Source: an uncultured Collinsella sp. (GTDB lineage Bacteria; Actinomycetota; Coriobacteriia; Coriobacteriales; Coriobacteriaceae). Taken from it: 16,938 bases of DNA. The stretch is taken from the NCBI GenBank assembly GCA_902475375.1, contig CABRZC010000042.1:1-16938 (forward strand), written 5' to 3'. Below are positions 8,186-16,240 of this stretch, in pieces. The number at the start of each line of letters is the position of its first letter. The stretch's first letter is position 1. Both the position numbers and the translations under genes were made by a program. The notes below the pieces were generated by a model that saw only the letters and a list, made by a program, of their open reading frames with translations, was not told the DNA's origin and did no database searches.

Positions 8186-8248
8186 TTGCGGTGGAATAGT
8201 TCCCGCTTGGGCCACCTGGGCCGCAATACAGGAACTATTCCACCGCAA
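8186..8248. repeat. Long nested palindrome between addA and dnaE
   Basis: TTGCGGTGGAATAGTTCC (8186-8203) is repeated as a perfect inverted copy at 8231-8248, an 18-bp stem with a 27-nt loop. Each arm also contains its own small dyad, GGAA-N3-TTCC, and the loop holds GGCC-N5-GGCC. No T-run follows on either strand, so it is not a standard intrinsic terminator. Its position 12 bases beyond the addA stop, and its layered symmetry, suit a dispersed REP-type element or a processing/regulatory hairpin. Copy number in the genome cannot be judged from here. Confidence 0.8.
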
Positions 8249-8260
8249 GTTATCTGAGGG

Positions 8261-11200
8261 CTAGAGATTGTAGGTGACTACTTGGGGCTCGGCGGGATTG
8301 ACGAAGAGAGTCGGATCGGCCTGCTCCACGCGGACGAACTTGACGGTCACGGCCTCAAAGCCCGCCTTGTGCAGAACATCGGTGTAGACGCGCGCCTGCA
8401 GGGCGTGCTTCTCGAGCAGCTGGTCCGGCGTCTCATCCGGCGTGCCACCCGTCTTGTAGTCGATGACCAGCGCGCGTGACGAATCCGCCGGGTTCGTCGC
8501 CAAAGCGTCGATGGCGCCTTCGGCATAGGCACCGTAGCGGGCGATGTCCTCGTCCTCGCAGCCCAGCGAAAAGAACGGCACCTCGGCGCGAACGCACGGC
8601 CACGCGAGCAGGTCGGCACGAACAGCCGACTTGAGCCAGCGGTCCAGGGCAACGTCGAAGCGTTCGCGCTGCTCCGGCGTCAGGCGCCACAGGCGCGCCA
8701 GCGCATCGGCACGCGTGGCGGGCAGCGCATCGGCACCCATCTCGATGAGCCACTGGCAGGCAGCGTGGAAGGCCGAGCCCAGCGCCATGGGGTTGCCGGT
8801 AGGCTCAACGGCAGCCACGTCTGCATCCGTCATCTCGGAACCATCCGACTCCGCATCATCGCCGGCCTCGTCCATGGGCACGTGTGCCTCGGCGGCACGG
8901 TCCTCGGACTCGGCATGCAGCGCCGCGGCAATTGACGAGTAGCTGTACGAATCGCGCGCCGGATACGGACAGATACCCATGCGCACGCCCACCGCCTGGG
9001 GATACACGAGCTCAAACGCATCGGGCTCGGGTTCGGCAGGACCGGGAACGGCGGCGCGGGCATCTGCACCGGCACCCTCCGGCTCCGCATCGCCGCGGAC
9101 AAGCCTGCCCTCGGCATCCAGCGAAGCGTTGGCCTCAAACGCCTGCTCGCCAAAGGTAAAGTTCGCGAGCGAAATGAGCTCGTAGTCGCCCGGCCGGGAG
9201 TTGTCGAACACCAGGCGGTCGGTATCGAGCTGCGGCATGTCCAGAGCGTCGGTCGGCAAAATACGGCGCAGCACGTCATAGGTCAAATCGGTCTCGACGT
9301 CGAAGGTCGGCGCCGTCACCTTGCCACGGCTCACGCCGGCATCCATCGCCAAGATCACCAGCTCGCGCGCACGCGTCATGGCGACATAGAGCAAACGAGC
9401 CCGCTCTTCGAGCGAAAGCTGCAGGTCGTCGTTGCGCAGGCGAGCAAATGCCTCGGCGGGAGAACCCGTCGCGCAGACGTCCTCCATGAGCTCCGGCGGC
9501 AGCCACAGCGACGTGCCCTTGCCCTTAAACGCATGCTCAAACTGCTTTTTAACGTCGTCGCCCTTCACAAAGGTTCCGTCGGCGAGCTTAACGCCGTCGA
9601 AGCGTGCCGGCAGCGCCACGACCTGCGCTCCGCCCTCGACGCGACCCATCTGTGCCGCACCCGAGGACTTACGCACGCCAAAGCACTCGGAGACCGCCAC
9701 GACCGGATATTCCAGACCCTTGGAGGCGTGCACCGTCATGATGCGTACCGCACCGTCGCCTTCCTCGTTGAGGGCACCCGGGGCTTCCTTGCCCGCCAAG
9801 AAGCGATCGAAGGCAAGCGCGATGGAACGCGGCGAGTTGCCGAACTCGGCCTCCGCCTCAGCCACGGCGTCGAGCGCCTTGAGCACGTTGGCGGCAATGG
9901 CCTTGCCCTCGGGACCACGCTGCGTCAGACGCACGAACCAGCCCGAAGCGTTGACCACGTCGCGCGCGATCGCCGCGAACGAATCGCGGCCCACGCGACG
10001 AAGCGCATAGCGCAGCACCTCGCGGGCGCGCGTCACGAGCGGCAAGTCTTGCAGGCCCGGCACATCGGAATCGCTCATGATGCCCGCATCGATGTTGCGA
10101 CGCGAGGTCTCCCCCGTCTCGCTATCGAGCTTGGTCGCCAGCGCCAGAAACTCCTGGGCGCCGAGTGCAAACATCGGCGAGGCCAGCAGCGGCATAAGGC
10201 CCTGCGCCGTATCGGCCGGATTGGCGAGCGCACAAACCAGGGCACGCACCGTCTGCACCTCGGCAGCCTGCGCAAAGACCGAGCCGCCCGCGATGACGCA
10301 GTCGAGCCCCTGGTCGCGGAAGGCCTGTGCGTAGACGTCTGCGTTGGTCATGCGGCCCAGCAGCAGCACCATGCCGCCCTGAGGCTGGCCGGCATCGGCA
10401 AGCGCGCGGAATCGCTCAGCGATCGCACGGGCCTTGGCCTGTGTGCGCTCCTGCGTGCTGCCGCCGGCAACAAAGAGGGCCTGGCGACGCGAGGCATCTG
10501 CCACCAGCGTGTCCTTGCGTCCGTCACTCGCCTCAAGATCCAAAAAGCCCTGCATCAGGCCGCCGTCATCGCCGTCGAAGACGCGTGCCACGTAACGCAG
10601 CACTTCGTCGTGGCTGCGGAAGTTGCGCACGAGCTTGACGAGCTCGCCGGCGGGGGCGTCGGTCACGGCAGTCGCCTCGGGCGCGGCAGACGAGCCCACC
10701 TTGCGCTCCTGGCGACGGAACACCTCGACCTCAGCGCCGCGGAAGCGATAGATCGACTGCTGTGCATCGCCCACGGTACACAGCGCGCGCTCCCCCGCAC
10801 CCGTCAGGTAGCGGATCAGATCGACCTGCATCTGGTCGGTATCCTGAAACTCGTCGATCATGACCATCTTAAAGCGGCCCTCGTACGCAGCACGAATGGC
10901 AGGGTAATCGCGCAGGGCCTCGTAGGCCATGCGCAGCAGGTCGTTATTATCGAGGGCGGACTGGCCGGCCTTGAGCGCGCGATACTCGGCCTCCACGGAA
11001 CGGGCCAGGCCCACCAGCGCATCGAGCGCCGGGCCACCGCAGGCAAGCACGATATTGATAAACGCATCGGCGGCCTCGGCCTTGAGCAGCTCGACCTGCT
11101 CCTTAGGGAATGCCTTGCTCGCACGCGGCATGGTGCACGACATCATGAGTCGCGCCGCATCGGCCATGGTCTTGCCACTGGCCTCGAATGCATCGATGGC

Positions 11201-11893
11201 GTCGAGCGCCACCTGTGCCTTCTCGGTCGCGGCCTTGCTCGCACCCAGCGCTGCGCGATAGGCATCGGCAAGCGCCGAGGTGTCGGCCTGGCCGCGTGCC
11301 ACGCGCACGTCGTCCATGCCGCCCGGCAGCTGGCTCGAGAGCTCCAGCAGCTCGCGCACCAGGCCCTTGATGGTGGTGCCGGCGCCAAAGGGGCCGCCCT
11401 CACCCGCCATGGGATACCAGGCGTAGAGGGCCTTGAGCGAGGCGGCGAGCTCGGGGGCGGCATCGGGCGCCGTCGCGCGGGCCAGCACATGCTCAACAGC
11501 CTGGTCCATAAGTTCGTCGGTATCGGTGAGCACCGTGAACTCGGGGTCGATGCCCAGCTCCAGCGCGTGTGCGCGCAGGATACGCGAGCACATGCCGTGA
11601 ATGGTCGAGATCCACGCATCGTCGACGGTCAGTGCTTCCTCGTCCATGCCCTCGTCGATGAGCGCGCGGCGCACGCGGTCACGGATCTCGGCCGCGGCAT
11701 CTTTGGTAAAGGTAATGGCGAGCACCTGGTCCAGATGCTCAACGAACGGACCGGATTCGGGCGAGAGCGCGTAGACGATGCGGCGCGTGAGGGTAAAGGT
11801 CTTGCCCGAGCCGGCGCCCGCCGAGACAAACAGCGGACGGTCGAGCGTCTTGACGATCTGCAGCTGTTGCGGCATCAAGGTCGAAAGATCCAT
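8261..11893 (-). CDS. addA: ATP-dependent helicase/nuclease subunit A (AddA/RexA-like)
   Basis: The 1210-residue product is the motor subunit of the AddAB helicase-nuclease, which unwinds and resects double-strand DNA ends for RecA-dependent repair. UvrD-type motifs are intact: Walker A SAGAGSGKT (24-32), ITFTKDAAAEI (60-70), Walker B IDEFQDTD (346-353), GDAQQSIYRFRGA (375-387), NFRS (424-427), VHASKGLEYPVV (721-732) and LLYVAMTRARE (834-844). The C-terminal PD-(D/E)XK nuclease shows SYSSIAAAL (984-992), GSAFH (1039-1043), D1129 (EGAID) and VIDYKTG (1143-1149). An acidic Ala/Asp/Glu-rich stretch (about 993-1033) is inserted between the first nuclease helix and the GxxxH motif. The ATG at 11893 sits 3 bp after the addB stop, with AAGGAGG inside the addB end, so addB-addA is one operon. 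The gene could equally be called rexA. Confidence 0.93.
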   Translation of the reverse strand: MDLSTLMPQQLQIVKTLDRPLFVSAGAGSGKTFTLTRRIVYALSPESGPFVEHLDQVLAITFTKDAAAEIRDRVRRALIDEGMDEEALTVDDAWISTIHGMCSRILRAHALELGIDPEFTVLTDTDELMDQAVEHVLARATAPDAAPELAASLKALYAWYPMAGEGGPFGAGTTIKGLVRELLELSSQLPGGMDDVRVARGQADTSALADAYRAALGASKAATEKAQVALDAIDAFEASGKTMADAARLMMSCTMPRASKAFPKEQVELLKAEAADAFINIVLACGGPALDALVGLARSVEAEYRALKAGQSALDNNDLLRMAYEALRDYPAIRAAYEGRFKMVMIDEFQDTDQMQVDLIRYLTGAGERALCTVGDAQQSIYRFRGAEVEVFRRQERKVGSSAAPEATAVTDAPAGELVKLVRNFRSHDEVLRYVARVFDGDDGGLMQGFLDLEASDGRKDTLVADASRRQALFVAGGSTQERTQAKARAIAERFRALADAGQPQGGMVLLLGRMTNADVYAQAFRDQGLDCVIAGGSVFAQAAEVQTVRALVCALANPADTAQGLMPLLASPMFALGAQEFLALATKLDSETGETSRRNIDAGIMSDSDVPGLQDLPLVTRAREVLRYALRRVGRDSFAAIARDVVNASGWFVRLTQRGPEGKAIAANVLKALDAVAEAEAEFGNSPRSIALAFDRFLAGKEAPGALNEEGDGAVRIMTVHASKGLEYPVVAVSECFGVRKSSGAAQMGRVEGGAQVVALPARFDGVKLADGTFVKGDDVKKQFEHAFKGKGTSLWLPPELMEDVCATGSPAEAFARLRNDDLQLSLEERARLLYVAMTRARELVILAMDAGVSRGKVTAPTFDVETDLTYDVLRRILPTDALDMPQLDTDRLVFDNSRPGDYELISLANFTFGEQAFEANASLDAEGRLVRGDAEPEGAGADARAAVPGPAEPEPDAFELVYPQAVGVRMGICPYPARDSYSYSSIAAALHAESEDRAAEAHVPMDEAGDDAESDGSEMTDADVAAVEPTGNPMALGSAFHAACQWLIEMGADALPATRADALARLWRLTPEQRERFDVALDRWLKSAVRADLLAWPCVRAEVPFFSLGCEDEDIARYGAYAEGAIDALATNPADSSRALVIDYKTGGTPDETPDQLLEKHALQARVYTDVLHKAGFEAVTVKFVRVEQADPTLFVNPAEPQVVTYNL

Positions 11894-11896
11894 GGT

Positions 11897-14800
11897 CTAC
11901 ACGTCCCTCCTTACAAACGTACCTTCGTGGTTATACGAGCAGCGCGCATGCGCGGCCTGCGCCGACGCCGGGTCGACGGCGGCAACGTTGCCTGCCTCGA
12001 GCTCGCGCAGGCGCTCGGCGATGCCGGCCTCCACGCGATCGAGCAGAGCGTCGAAGTCCATGCTGCCACCCTCGCCGGGGAAACCTTTCTTAAGGCCCGG
12101 GATGCGACCGTCGCCCCGCCCTTCCTCGAGCAGCTCGGCGCTCGCGGCACCGCGCAACGCCGGCTTGCCGCCCTTGGTCGAAAAGTAGAGCGCCGCGCGG
12201 GTGTCCAAATCCAGCGCCCGGCGCATGGCCTGGGCGTAGATGAGCGTCTGAGTGTGGGGCGGTAGCCACCGCGGATCGTCGATGGGCGCCGTGCCCGATT
12301 CCTCGTCGCGCACCGTAGGGTCGGCGAGCTTAAACTCCTCAACGCCCGTGCGATGCTTGTAGTCGATCACCACGGCACGATTCTCGGCGTCCACGTCCAC
12401 GCGGTCGATACGCCCGCCAAGCGGCCAACCGGCATACTCGACCTTGAGCTCGTTGAAGGCGAACTCCAGGTAGCGCGGAGCAAAGGGGGCAAGTGCCTCG
12501 GCTTCATAGGCAAGCACACCCTCCAGCTGGGGCAAGATCTCGGCCACCTGGCGCTCCTCCACCGCAGAGAGTGGCACCAGCGGGCCCTCGTTGCCACGCT
12601 TGGAGGCATGCTCGACCAAGGTCTCGTCAAAGACCTCGCGCAGCAGTTCCTGAGCGCGCGGCAGATTCTCGGGCGTCACGCGCTCCATGCCCTCCTGGGG
12701 CAGGCGGGCATGCAGGTGCTCCAGCACGTCGTGGACAAAGTTGCCCTTCTCCATATTTCCAAAGCCCGCGTCGATGGACTGGGGCTTCACGCGATACGAC
12801 ACGAACCAGCACAGCGGGCACGTCGAATACGCCTCAATCTGCGAGGCGGACGTCAGACGCGGCACGAGCGGCGCGTTCTCGCCCTCGCCATCGCGGCGAC
12901 GCAGGACCAGGTACGGCACAGCCGCCTCACTCAAATGCTGAGGAGCCTCGCACGCAACACGCTTGCACTCGATGCCCTCGCCGGCCGCTGGATCAAAATC
13001 GGCGACGATACCGCCCTCGCCCACGCACGCAACCTTGGCGGCGCCAGCGGCCTCGGCGTGCGCTCGCAGCTCGGTCCAAACGGCTGCCGGGTAGCACTCG
13101 CGCGCCTGGCGATCGTGCGTCACGCGGGCGAGCACAACGGGGCCGTGCGCCGCCTGCATCGCGCGGCCAAAGCGTACGCGCAGCAGGGCCGCGGGCTCAA
13201 GCGTCACACCGCTGCGATCTAACTCTGCCGTCAGCGTAGCCAGCGGTCCCTCTTCGTGCGAAAGCGGATAACTGTCCAGGTCGACGTCGGCAAACAGCAC
13301 GGCATCGTAGCTGGCGGGGCGCAGGGCTGCCGCATCGGCAAGCGACGCAAAGCGCACCTGGGCGCGCGGCGTGCGGTCGACCTCGTAGGTCCCGTAATCG
13401 TATGCGGTGCTGCGCTTGTCCACCTTGGTACGAACGCCGTCGAGCACGGGCACGGTCGCCGCCTGCGACACGTCGAGCGCGCGGGCGTCGTTCATAAGGA
13501 TGTCGATGGCATGGCGCAGCAGGGCGGTCTCCGCCTGGCGACGAGCCTGACCGTCAAGGCCTCCAAGGGCGCGATCGGGCAGTGCCTCGGCGACGGCGAG
13601 CATTGCCTTGAGCGCCGTCACGGGTTTGTCGCGCCACAGCGCTTGGAACACGTCCGAGACCACGCACGGCACGTTCTTAAACCAGTTATCATCACTGGCA
13701 GCCTTGCGCGTGCCCCTGACCTGGCCCTGCACGCTCTGCAGCAGGCTCTTGACGGCCGTGGTGGTCTTGCCGCGCGACAGACGCATGTTCTTGTCGAAGG
13801 TGCGCGCGCTGGCGGCATCGGCACCCGAAAGCGGGCTATAAATCCAGTCGGTAAGCTCCGGCGCGGGCCACCACTCGGTCTTGGAGGCGGTGCCCTCGTC
13901 GGCGGCTTTCATACGCTCGATCAGGTTGGCGAGCGCCGTAAACTGCCTGCCCGCGATGGACTGGGAAAACGCCGTGAACTCGGTTGTCTCGGCCGCAATA
14001 TGACGTGCCGCCAAACGAGCAGCGAGTTCACCGAACAGCTGGGGAGCCCGGGCAGACACCACGAGCACGCGCACGGGGTCCACGGACGCCGTGACACCGC
14101 CGTCGACCGCGGCGTCCTCACACGTTTTTACCAGCTTATCGATTGCATCCACATAGGCGTGGGCGCGGGCGTGAGGGCCGGCAACCTCTACAAAGGTAGG
14201 CTGAGTGGCAGACTTGGAGGCAGTCTGGGGCGCGGCGGCACCCTCCCCCAGCGGCGCGGCCTCAAACAGCACACCGCGGGCATCAAAGGCGGCAGCCAGG
14301 TCCTCGCGCATTGCCGCCTGCTCGCGGGCAAGCAGCACAACGACCTCTCCCCCATTGTTCGCCACGGCCGACAGCAGATCGAGCAGGCCGTGCGTAAACG
14401 ACGTGATGCCGCGCACACATACCGCGCGAGCGCACGTCGGAAGGTTGTCGACCAGCACCTCGGCCATAAGGTCAGCCGCCTCGCAGGGCTCGACCATGTC
14501 TCGACGGTCCAAGCCGCTCGCATAGGCACTCAACAGCTCGAACACGCGAGCCTCGGCGTCGCTCTTGGGATCGGGCCGGCAAACGTCGCCGCAGCAGCGC
14601 TCGGCACCCGTTCCCGCTACGCCCGGCAGCACATCGCGGGCCATGCGTGCAAGCATGCGTACCGTGCCCTGACTGCGCGAAAGCGGCTGCAGGTCGGCAT
14701 CGTCGCGACGGGCGATCATGTCCGAGAACAGCATCTGGCGTTGCATGTTGTCGACAAAGCTGCGGCCATCGCCCATAAGCTCCCACAGCGAACGAAGCCA

Positions 14801-14995
14801 CGATGCGGGGGTTTTGTAGTCAACGCCCAGCGAAGCGCCAGCAACCGCAGCATCGTGACGGCACAGGTCGAGCTCGACAAACGAGGGCGCCAGCAAAACG
14901 GCACGCCCGTGGCGGGCGACCAGGTCGGCGAGCAACGCCGCCTCGGCATCGCTCAAGTCCGTACCGGTATTGGTGGTATAGATTCGAACAGGCAT
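11897..14995 (-). CDS. addB: AddB-like PD-(D/E)XK nuclease subunit of the AddAB complex
   Basis: The 1032-residue protein is assigned as AddB by its place immediately upstream of addA, its size, and its C-terminal RecB-type nuclease: SASQIEAYSTCPLCWF (716-731), KGNFVH (750-755), D864 (GGRIDRVD), VVIDYK (875-880) and a Q915 motif (TQTLIYAQA). The N-terminal half is a degenerate helicase-like region with no GxGKT Walker A near the start, so this subunit is not expected to hydrolyse ATP. In Bacillus AddB a [4Fe-4S] cluster uses one Cys before the nuclease and CxxC-x5-C at the C-terminus. Here C726 and C729 are present, but the end reads HARCSYNHEG (H1016, C1019, H1023), so the standard cluster signature is broken. 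The ATG at 14995 has GGAGG six bases upstream. Overall identity is confident; metal content is uncertain. Confidence 0.85.
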   Translation of the reverse strand: MPVRIYTTNTGTDLSDAEAALLADLVARHGRAVLLAPSFVELDLCRHDAAVAGASLGVDYKTPASWLRSLWELMGDGRSFVDNMQRQMLFSDMIARRDDADLQPLSRSQGTVRMLARMARDVLPGVAGTGAERCCGDVCRPDPKSDAEARVFELLSAYASGLDRRDMVEPCEAADLMAEVLVDNLPTCARAVCVRGITSFTHGLLDLLSAVANNGGEVVVLLAREQAAMREDLAAAFDARGVLFEAAPLGEGAAAPQTASKSATQPTFVEVAGPHARAHAYVDAIDKLVKTCEDAAVDGGVTASVDPVRVLVVSARAPQLFGELAARLAARHIAAETTEFTAFSQSIAGRQFTALANLIERMKAADEGTASKTEWWPAPELTDWIYSPLSGADAASARTFDKNMRLSRGKTTTAVKSLLQSVQGQVRGTRKAASDDNWFKNVPCVVSDVFQALWRDKPVTALKAMLAVAEALPDRALGGLDGQARRQAETALLRHAIDILMNDARALDVSQAATVPVLDGVRTKVDKRSTAYDYGTYEVDRTPRAQVRFASLADAAALRPASYDAVLFADVDLDSYPLSHEEGPLATLTAELDRSGVTLEPAALLRVRFGRAMQAAHGPVVLARVTHDRQARECYPAAVWTELRAHAEAAGAAKVACVGEGGIVADFDPAAGEGIECKRVACEAPQHLSEAAVPYLVLRRRDGEGENAPLVPRLTSASQIEAYSTCPLCWFVSYRVKPQSIDAGFGNMEKGNFVHDVLEHLHARLPQEGMERVTPENLPRAQELLREVFDETLVEHASKRGNEGPLVPLSAVEERQVAEILPQLEGVLAYEAEALAPFAPRYLEFAFNELKVEYAGWPLGGRIDRVDVDAENRAVVIDYKHRTGVEEFKLADPTVRDEESGTAPIDDPRWLPPHTQTLIYAQAMRRALDLDTRAALYFSTKGGKPALRGAASAELLEEGRGDGRIPGLKKGFPGEGGSMDFDALLDRVEAGIAERLRELEAGNVAAVDPASAQAAHARCSYNHEGTFVRRDV

Positions 14996-15044
14996 GGTCC
15001 TCCACTCAAACCGTTCGCAATAATCAATGCATCCATCCTACCCG

Positions 15045-15081
15045 CCCACGCGGACAGATTTGCCCCACGCCAACAGATTTG
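15045..15081. repeat. Two-copy tandem direct repeat upstream of addB
   Basis: Read on the minus strand, CAAATCTGTNNGCGTGGG occurs twice, at 15081-15064 and 15062-15045. The period is 19 bp and only the two central bases differ. It lies 50-86 bp before the addB start, and its distal edge touches the 33-bp palindrome. Two sites about two helical turns apart could be a paired protein-binding site, or debris of a dispersed element. A TAGGAT -10-like hexamer (15040-15035) follows, without a good -35. Confidence 0.6.
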
Positions 15082-15165
15082 ATCCCTTGGGGACGGAGGA
15101 AAACGGATCACCGAGGGGTCAGTCTAACCCGATGATCCGTTTTCCTCCGTCCCCAAGGGATCAAA
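15078..15165. repeat. Perfect 33-bp inverted repeat with GGGGACGG core (REPIN-like)
   Basis: The stretches 15078-15110 and 15133-15165 are perfect reverse complements, 33 bp each, around a 22-nt loop. Each arm is itself bounded by TGATCC and GGATCA and contains TTGGGGACGG. The element fills most of the gap between the TrpR-like gene and addB, and its right end merges with the T-tract of the TrpR-like terminator. Two inverted copies of a short palindromic unit with a G-rich head is the architecture of REP doublets mobilised by RAYT transposases. That assignment is inference; no transposase is in the window. Confidence 0.8.
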
Positions 15166-15188
15166 AAACCGCCCCCGAAGGGACGGTT
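15163..15188 (-). terminator. Intrinsic terminator of the TrpR-like gene
   Basis: On the minus strand AACCGTCCC-TTCG-GGGGCGGTT forms a 9-bp stem with one T·G wobble and a UUCG tetraloop, followed by six T residues (15168-15163). It starts 26 bp after the TrpR-like stop codon. The wobble becomes an A·C mismatch on the plus strand, which fixes the direction. It should insulate addB from the regulator gene. Confidence 0.9.
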
Positions 15189-15214
15189 CTGCGCAATTCG
15201 TTTTTGCCGCTGGC

Positions 15215-15514
15215 CTACTCGCCATCCTCCAGTTTGATGAGGATCTTGCGATAGCCACCGTACTCGCCATTAAGCGCCTTGGACACGCGGCTCACCGTGG
15301 TGGACGAAGCGCCGGTGCGGGCCTGAACCTCGACATAGGGCTCGCCCTCGTCCAGATAGCGCGCAACCTGCAGGCGCTGAGAAAGATCGCAGATCTCGCG
15401 CGGCGTGCAGATATCGGTCAAAAACGCTTGGATATCGTTCTCGTCGTCCAAAAGACTAAATGCGTGGACCAGCTGCTTGACATCAGGCTTGTCAAACATG
15501 TTCTCGATATTCAT
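15215..15514 (-). CDS. YerC/YecD-family TrpR-related DNA-binding protein
   Basis: The 99-residue protein belongs to the small helical TrpR/YerC superfamily. The core reads FLTDICTPREICDLSQRLQVA (31-51), then YLDEGEPYVEVQARTGAS and TTVSRVSKALN (53-82). This is the characteristic helix-turn-helix, with the TGASSTTVSRV recognition region at 67-77, ending in GGYRKIL. Family members resemble the tryptophan repressor, but most YerC-type proteins have no established ligand, and nothing here is tied to tryptophan genes. The ATG at 15514 is the natural family start; its ribosome site is poor (GGCGGTGATCG), suggesting modest translation. A strong terminator follows. The divergent holin-family gene starts 322 bp upstream. 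Family identity is firm; target genes are unknown. Confidence 0.9.
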   Translation of the reverse strand: MNIENMFDKPDVKQLVHAFSLLDDENDIQAFLTDICTPREICDLSQRLQVARYLDEGEPYVEVQARTGASSTTVSRVSKALNGEYGGYRKILIKLEDGE

Positions 15515-15836
15515 CGATCACCGCCAAACCCGCCAAAAGGCATCGAAGTTGATACTGACATCGGGCATCGTTCGCCCGTTCTATGCAATAGGGCAACGCC
15601 TGTGGCTTTTGCCCGTAGCAGTTTAGCACACCACCAAACTAAAGCGACAAGACTCTCTGCCAGCGGCGCATTTTTTAGGACGAGCGCCGTTTTGAAACCG
15701 AATGCGCACGCAAGCTACACGAATATCTGAGACAATGGGCGCCCAAACAAGGCCGTGCCCCGCACCCATCCAAGTTGCAAAGGCATGTGCCCCTCACGCC
15801 TCTTTGCCACGTCTTGCGCAAGAAAGGATCTCCACC
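15515..15836. other. Noncoding divergent intergenic region (322 bp)
   Basis: No convincing gene lies here. It must hold the promoters of the TrpR-like gene (minus) and the holin-family gene (plus). For minus, an extended -10 TGCTAAACT (15628-15620) has a TTGTCG at 15650-15645, with a long 19-bp spacer. For plus, TTGAAA (15692-15697) precedes a poor TACACG (15716-15721). Dyads include CGGCGC/GCGCCG (15664-15669 and 15684-15689), AGTTT/AAACT flanking the minus -10, and the palindrome at 15591-15614. The promoter calls are weak. Confidence 0.4.
15591..15614. promoter_or_regulatory. Interrupted palindrome in the TrpR-like gene leader
   Basis: GGGCAA (15591-15596) pairs with TTGCCC (15609-15614), with an inner GCC/GGC pair. 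It lies about 80-100 bp upstream of the TrpR-like start, downstream of the best -10 candidate. It could be an operator for autoregulation or a 5' leader hairpin; there is no direct evidence for either. Confidence 0.3.
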
Positions 15837-16202
15837 ATGCGCTTTTTGCTCAACTGGCTTTTGACCTCAATCGCCATCGCGATTGCAACGTTTCTCGTCC
15901 CCGGCATTCAGCCCTTCGGCACGGCCGATGCCTGGGTCTGCTTTGCCTTCGTGGGACTGTTCCTCAACATCGTCGACTCGCTCGTAAAGCCGTTCCTGAC
16001 GGTCATCTCGCTGCCGCTCACTATTATCACGCTTGGTATTTTTCAGCTCGTAGTCAACAGCTTTATGCTCGAGCTGGCCAGCTACCTGTCGGTCAATCTG
16101 CTGGGCGCGGGTATCTCCATTGCCGGCTTTGGATCGGCCTTTATGGGCAGCATCCTGGTATCCATCATGCGCAGCATTCTCGACAGCATCGCCAGGAACT
16201 AA
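15837..16202 (+). CDS. Phage holin family (PF04020/YvlD-type) small membrane protein
   Basis: The 121-residue protein is almost wholly hydrophobic, with about four membrane segments (roughly 4-21, 31-48, 54-80 and 88-112). The loop FLNIVDSLVKPFLTVISLPLT followed by IITLGIFQLVVNSFML (42-78) is the hallmark of the Phage_holin_4_2/YvlD family: an N...KP element, then SLPLTIITLG. Despite the name, members are widespread chromosomal inner-membrane proteins and there is no phage context here. In other bacteria relatives sit near envelope-stress genes, but their biochemical role is unsettled. The ATG at 15837 was chosen for the upstream AAAGGA and because it begins at the first hydrophobic helix; the frame is open back to 15702, but that extension is not hydrophobic or conserved-looking. 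It is the only plus-strand gene in the window, convergent with the Rrf2 gene. Confidence 0.88.
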   Translation: MRFLLNWLLTSIAIAIATFLVPGIQPFGTADAWVCFAFVGLFLNIVDSLVKPFLTVISLPLTIITLGIFQLVVNSFMLELASYLSVNLLGAGISIAGFGSAFMGSILVSIMRSILDSIARN

Positions 16203-16240
16203 AGCGACCGGATACGGACCGCCACAACACGCCAAAACGA

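Noticed and set aside
9533..12265. 910-codon open frame on the plus strand opposite addA and addB
   Set aside because: It lies wholly antisense to two genes with clear motifs, its composition is the Arg/His/Gly/Ala-rich pattern of G+C-rich shadows, and no domain is recognisable.
13256..15082. 608-codon plus-strand open frame opposite addB
   Set aside because: Same shadow pattern, with no ribosome site or recognisable domain.
15428..15730. Plus-strand open frame overlapping the TrpR-like gene and its upstream region
   Set aside because: It is antisense to the real gene at its start, has no ribosome site and resembles no known protein.
15702..15836. Upstream extension of the holin-family protein
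   Set aside because: The 45 extra residues are polar and unlike the family; AAAGGA precedes the ATG at 15837, where the first membrane helix begins.
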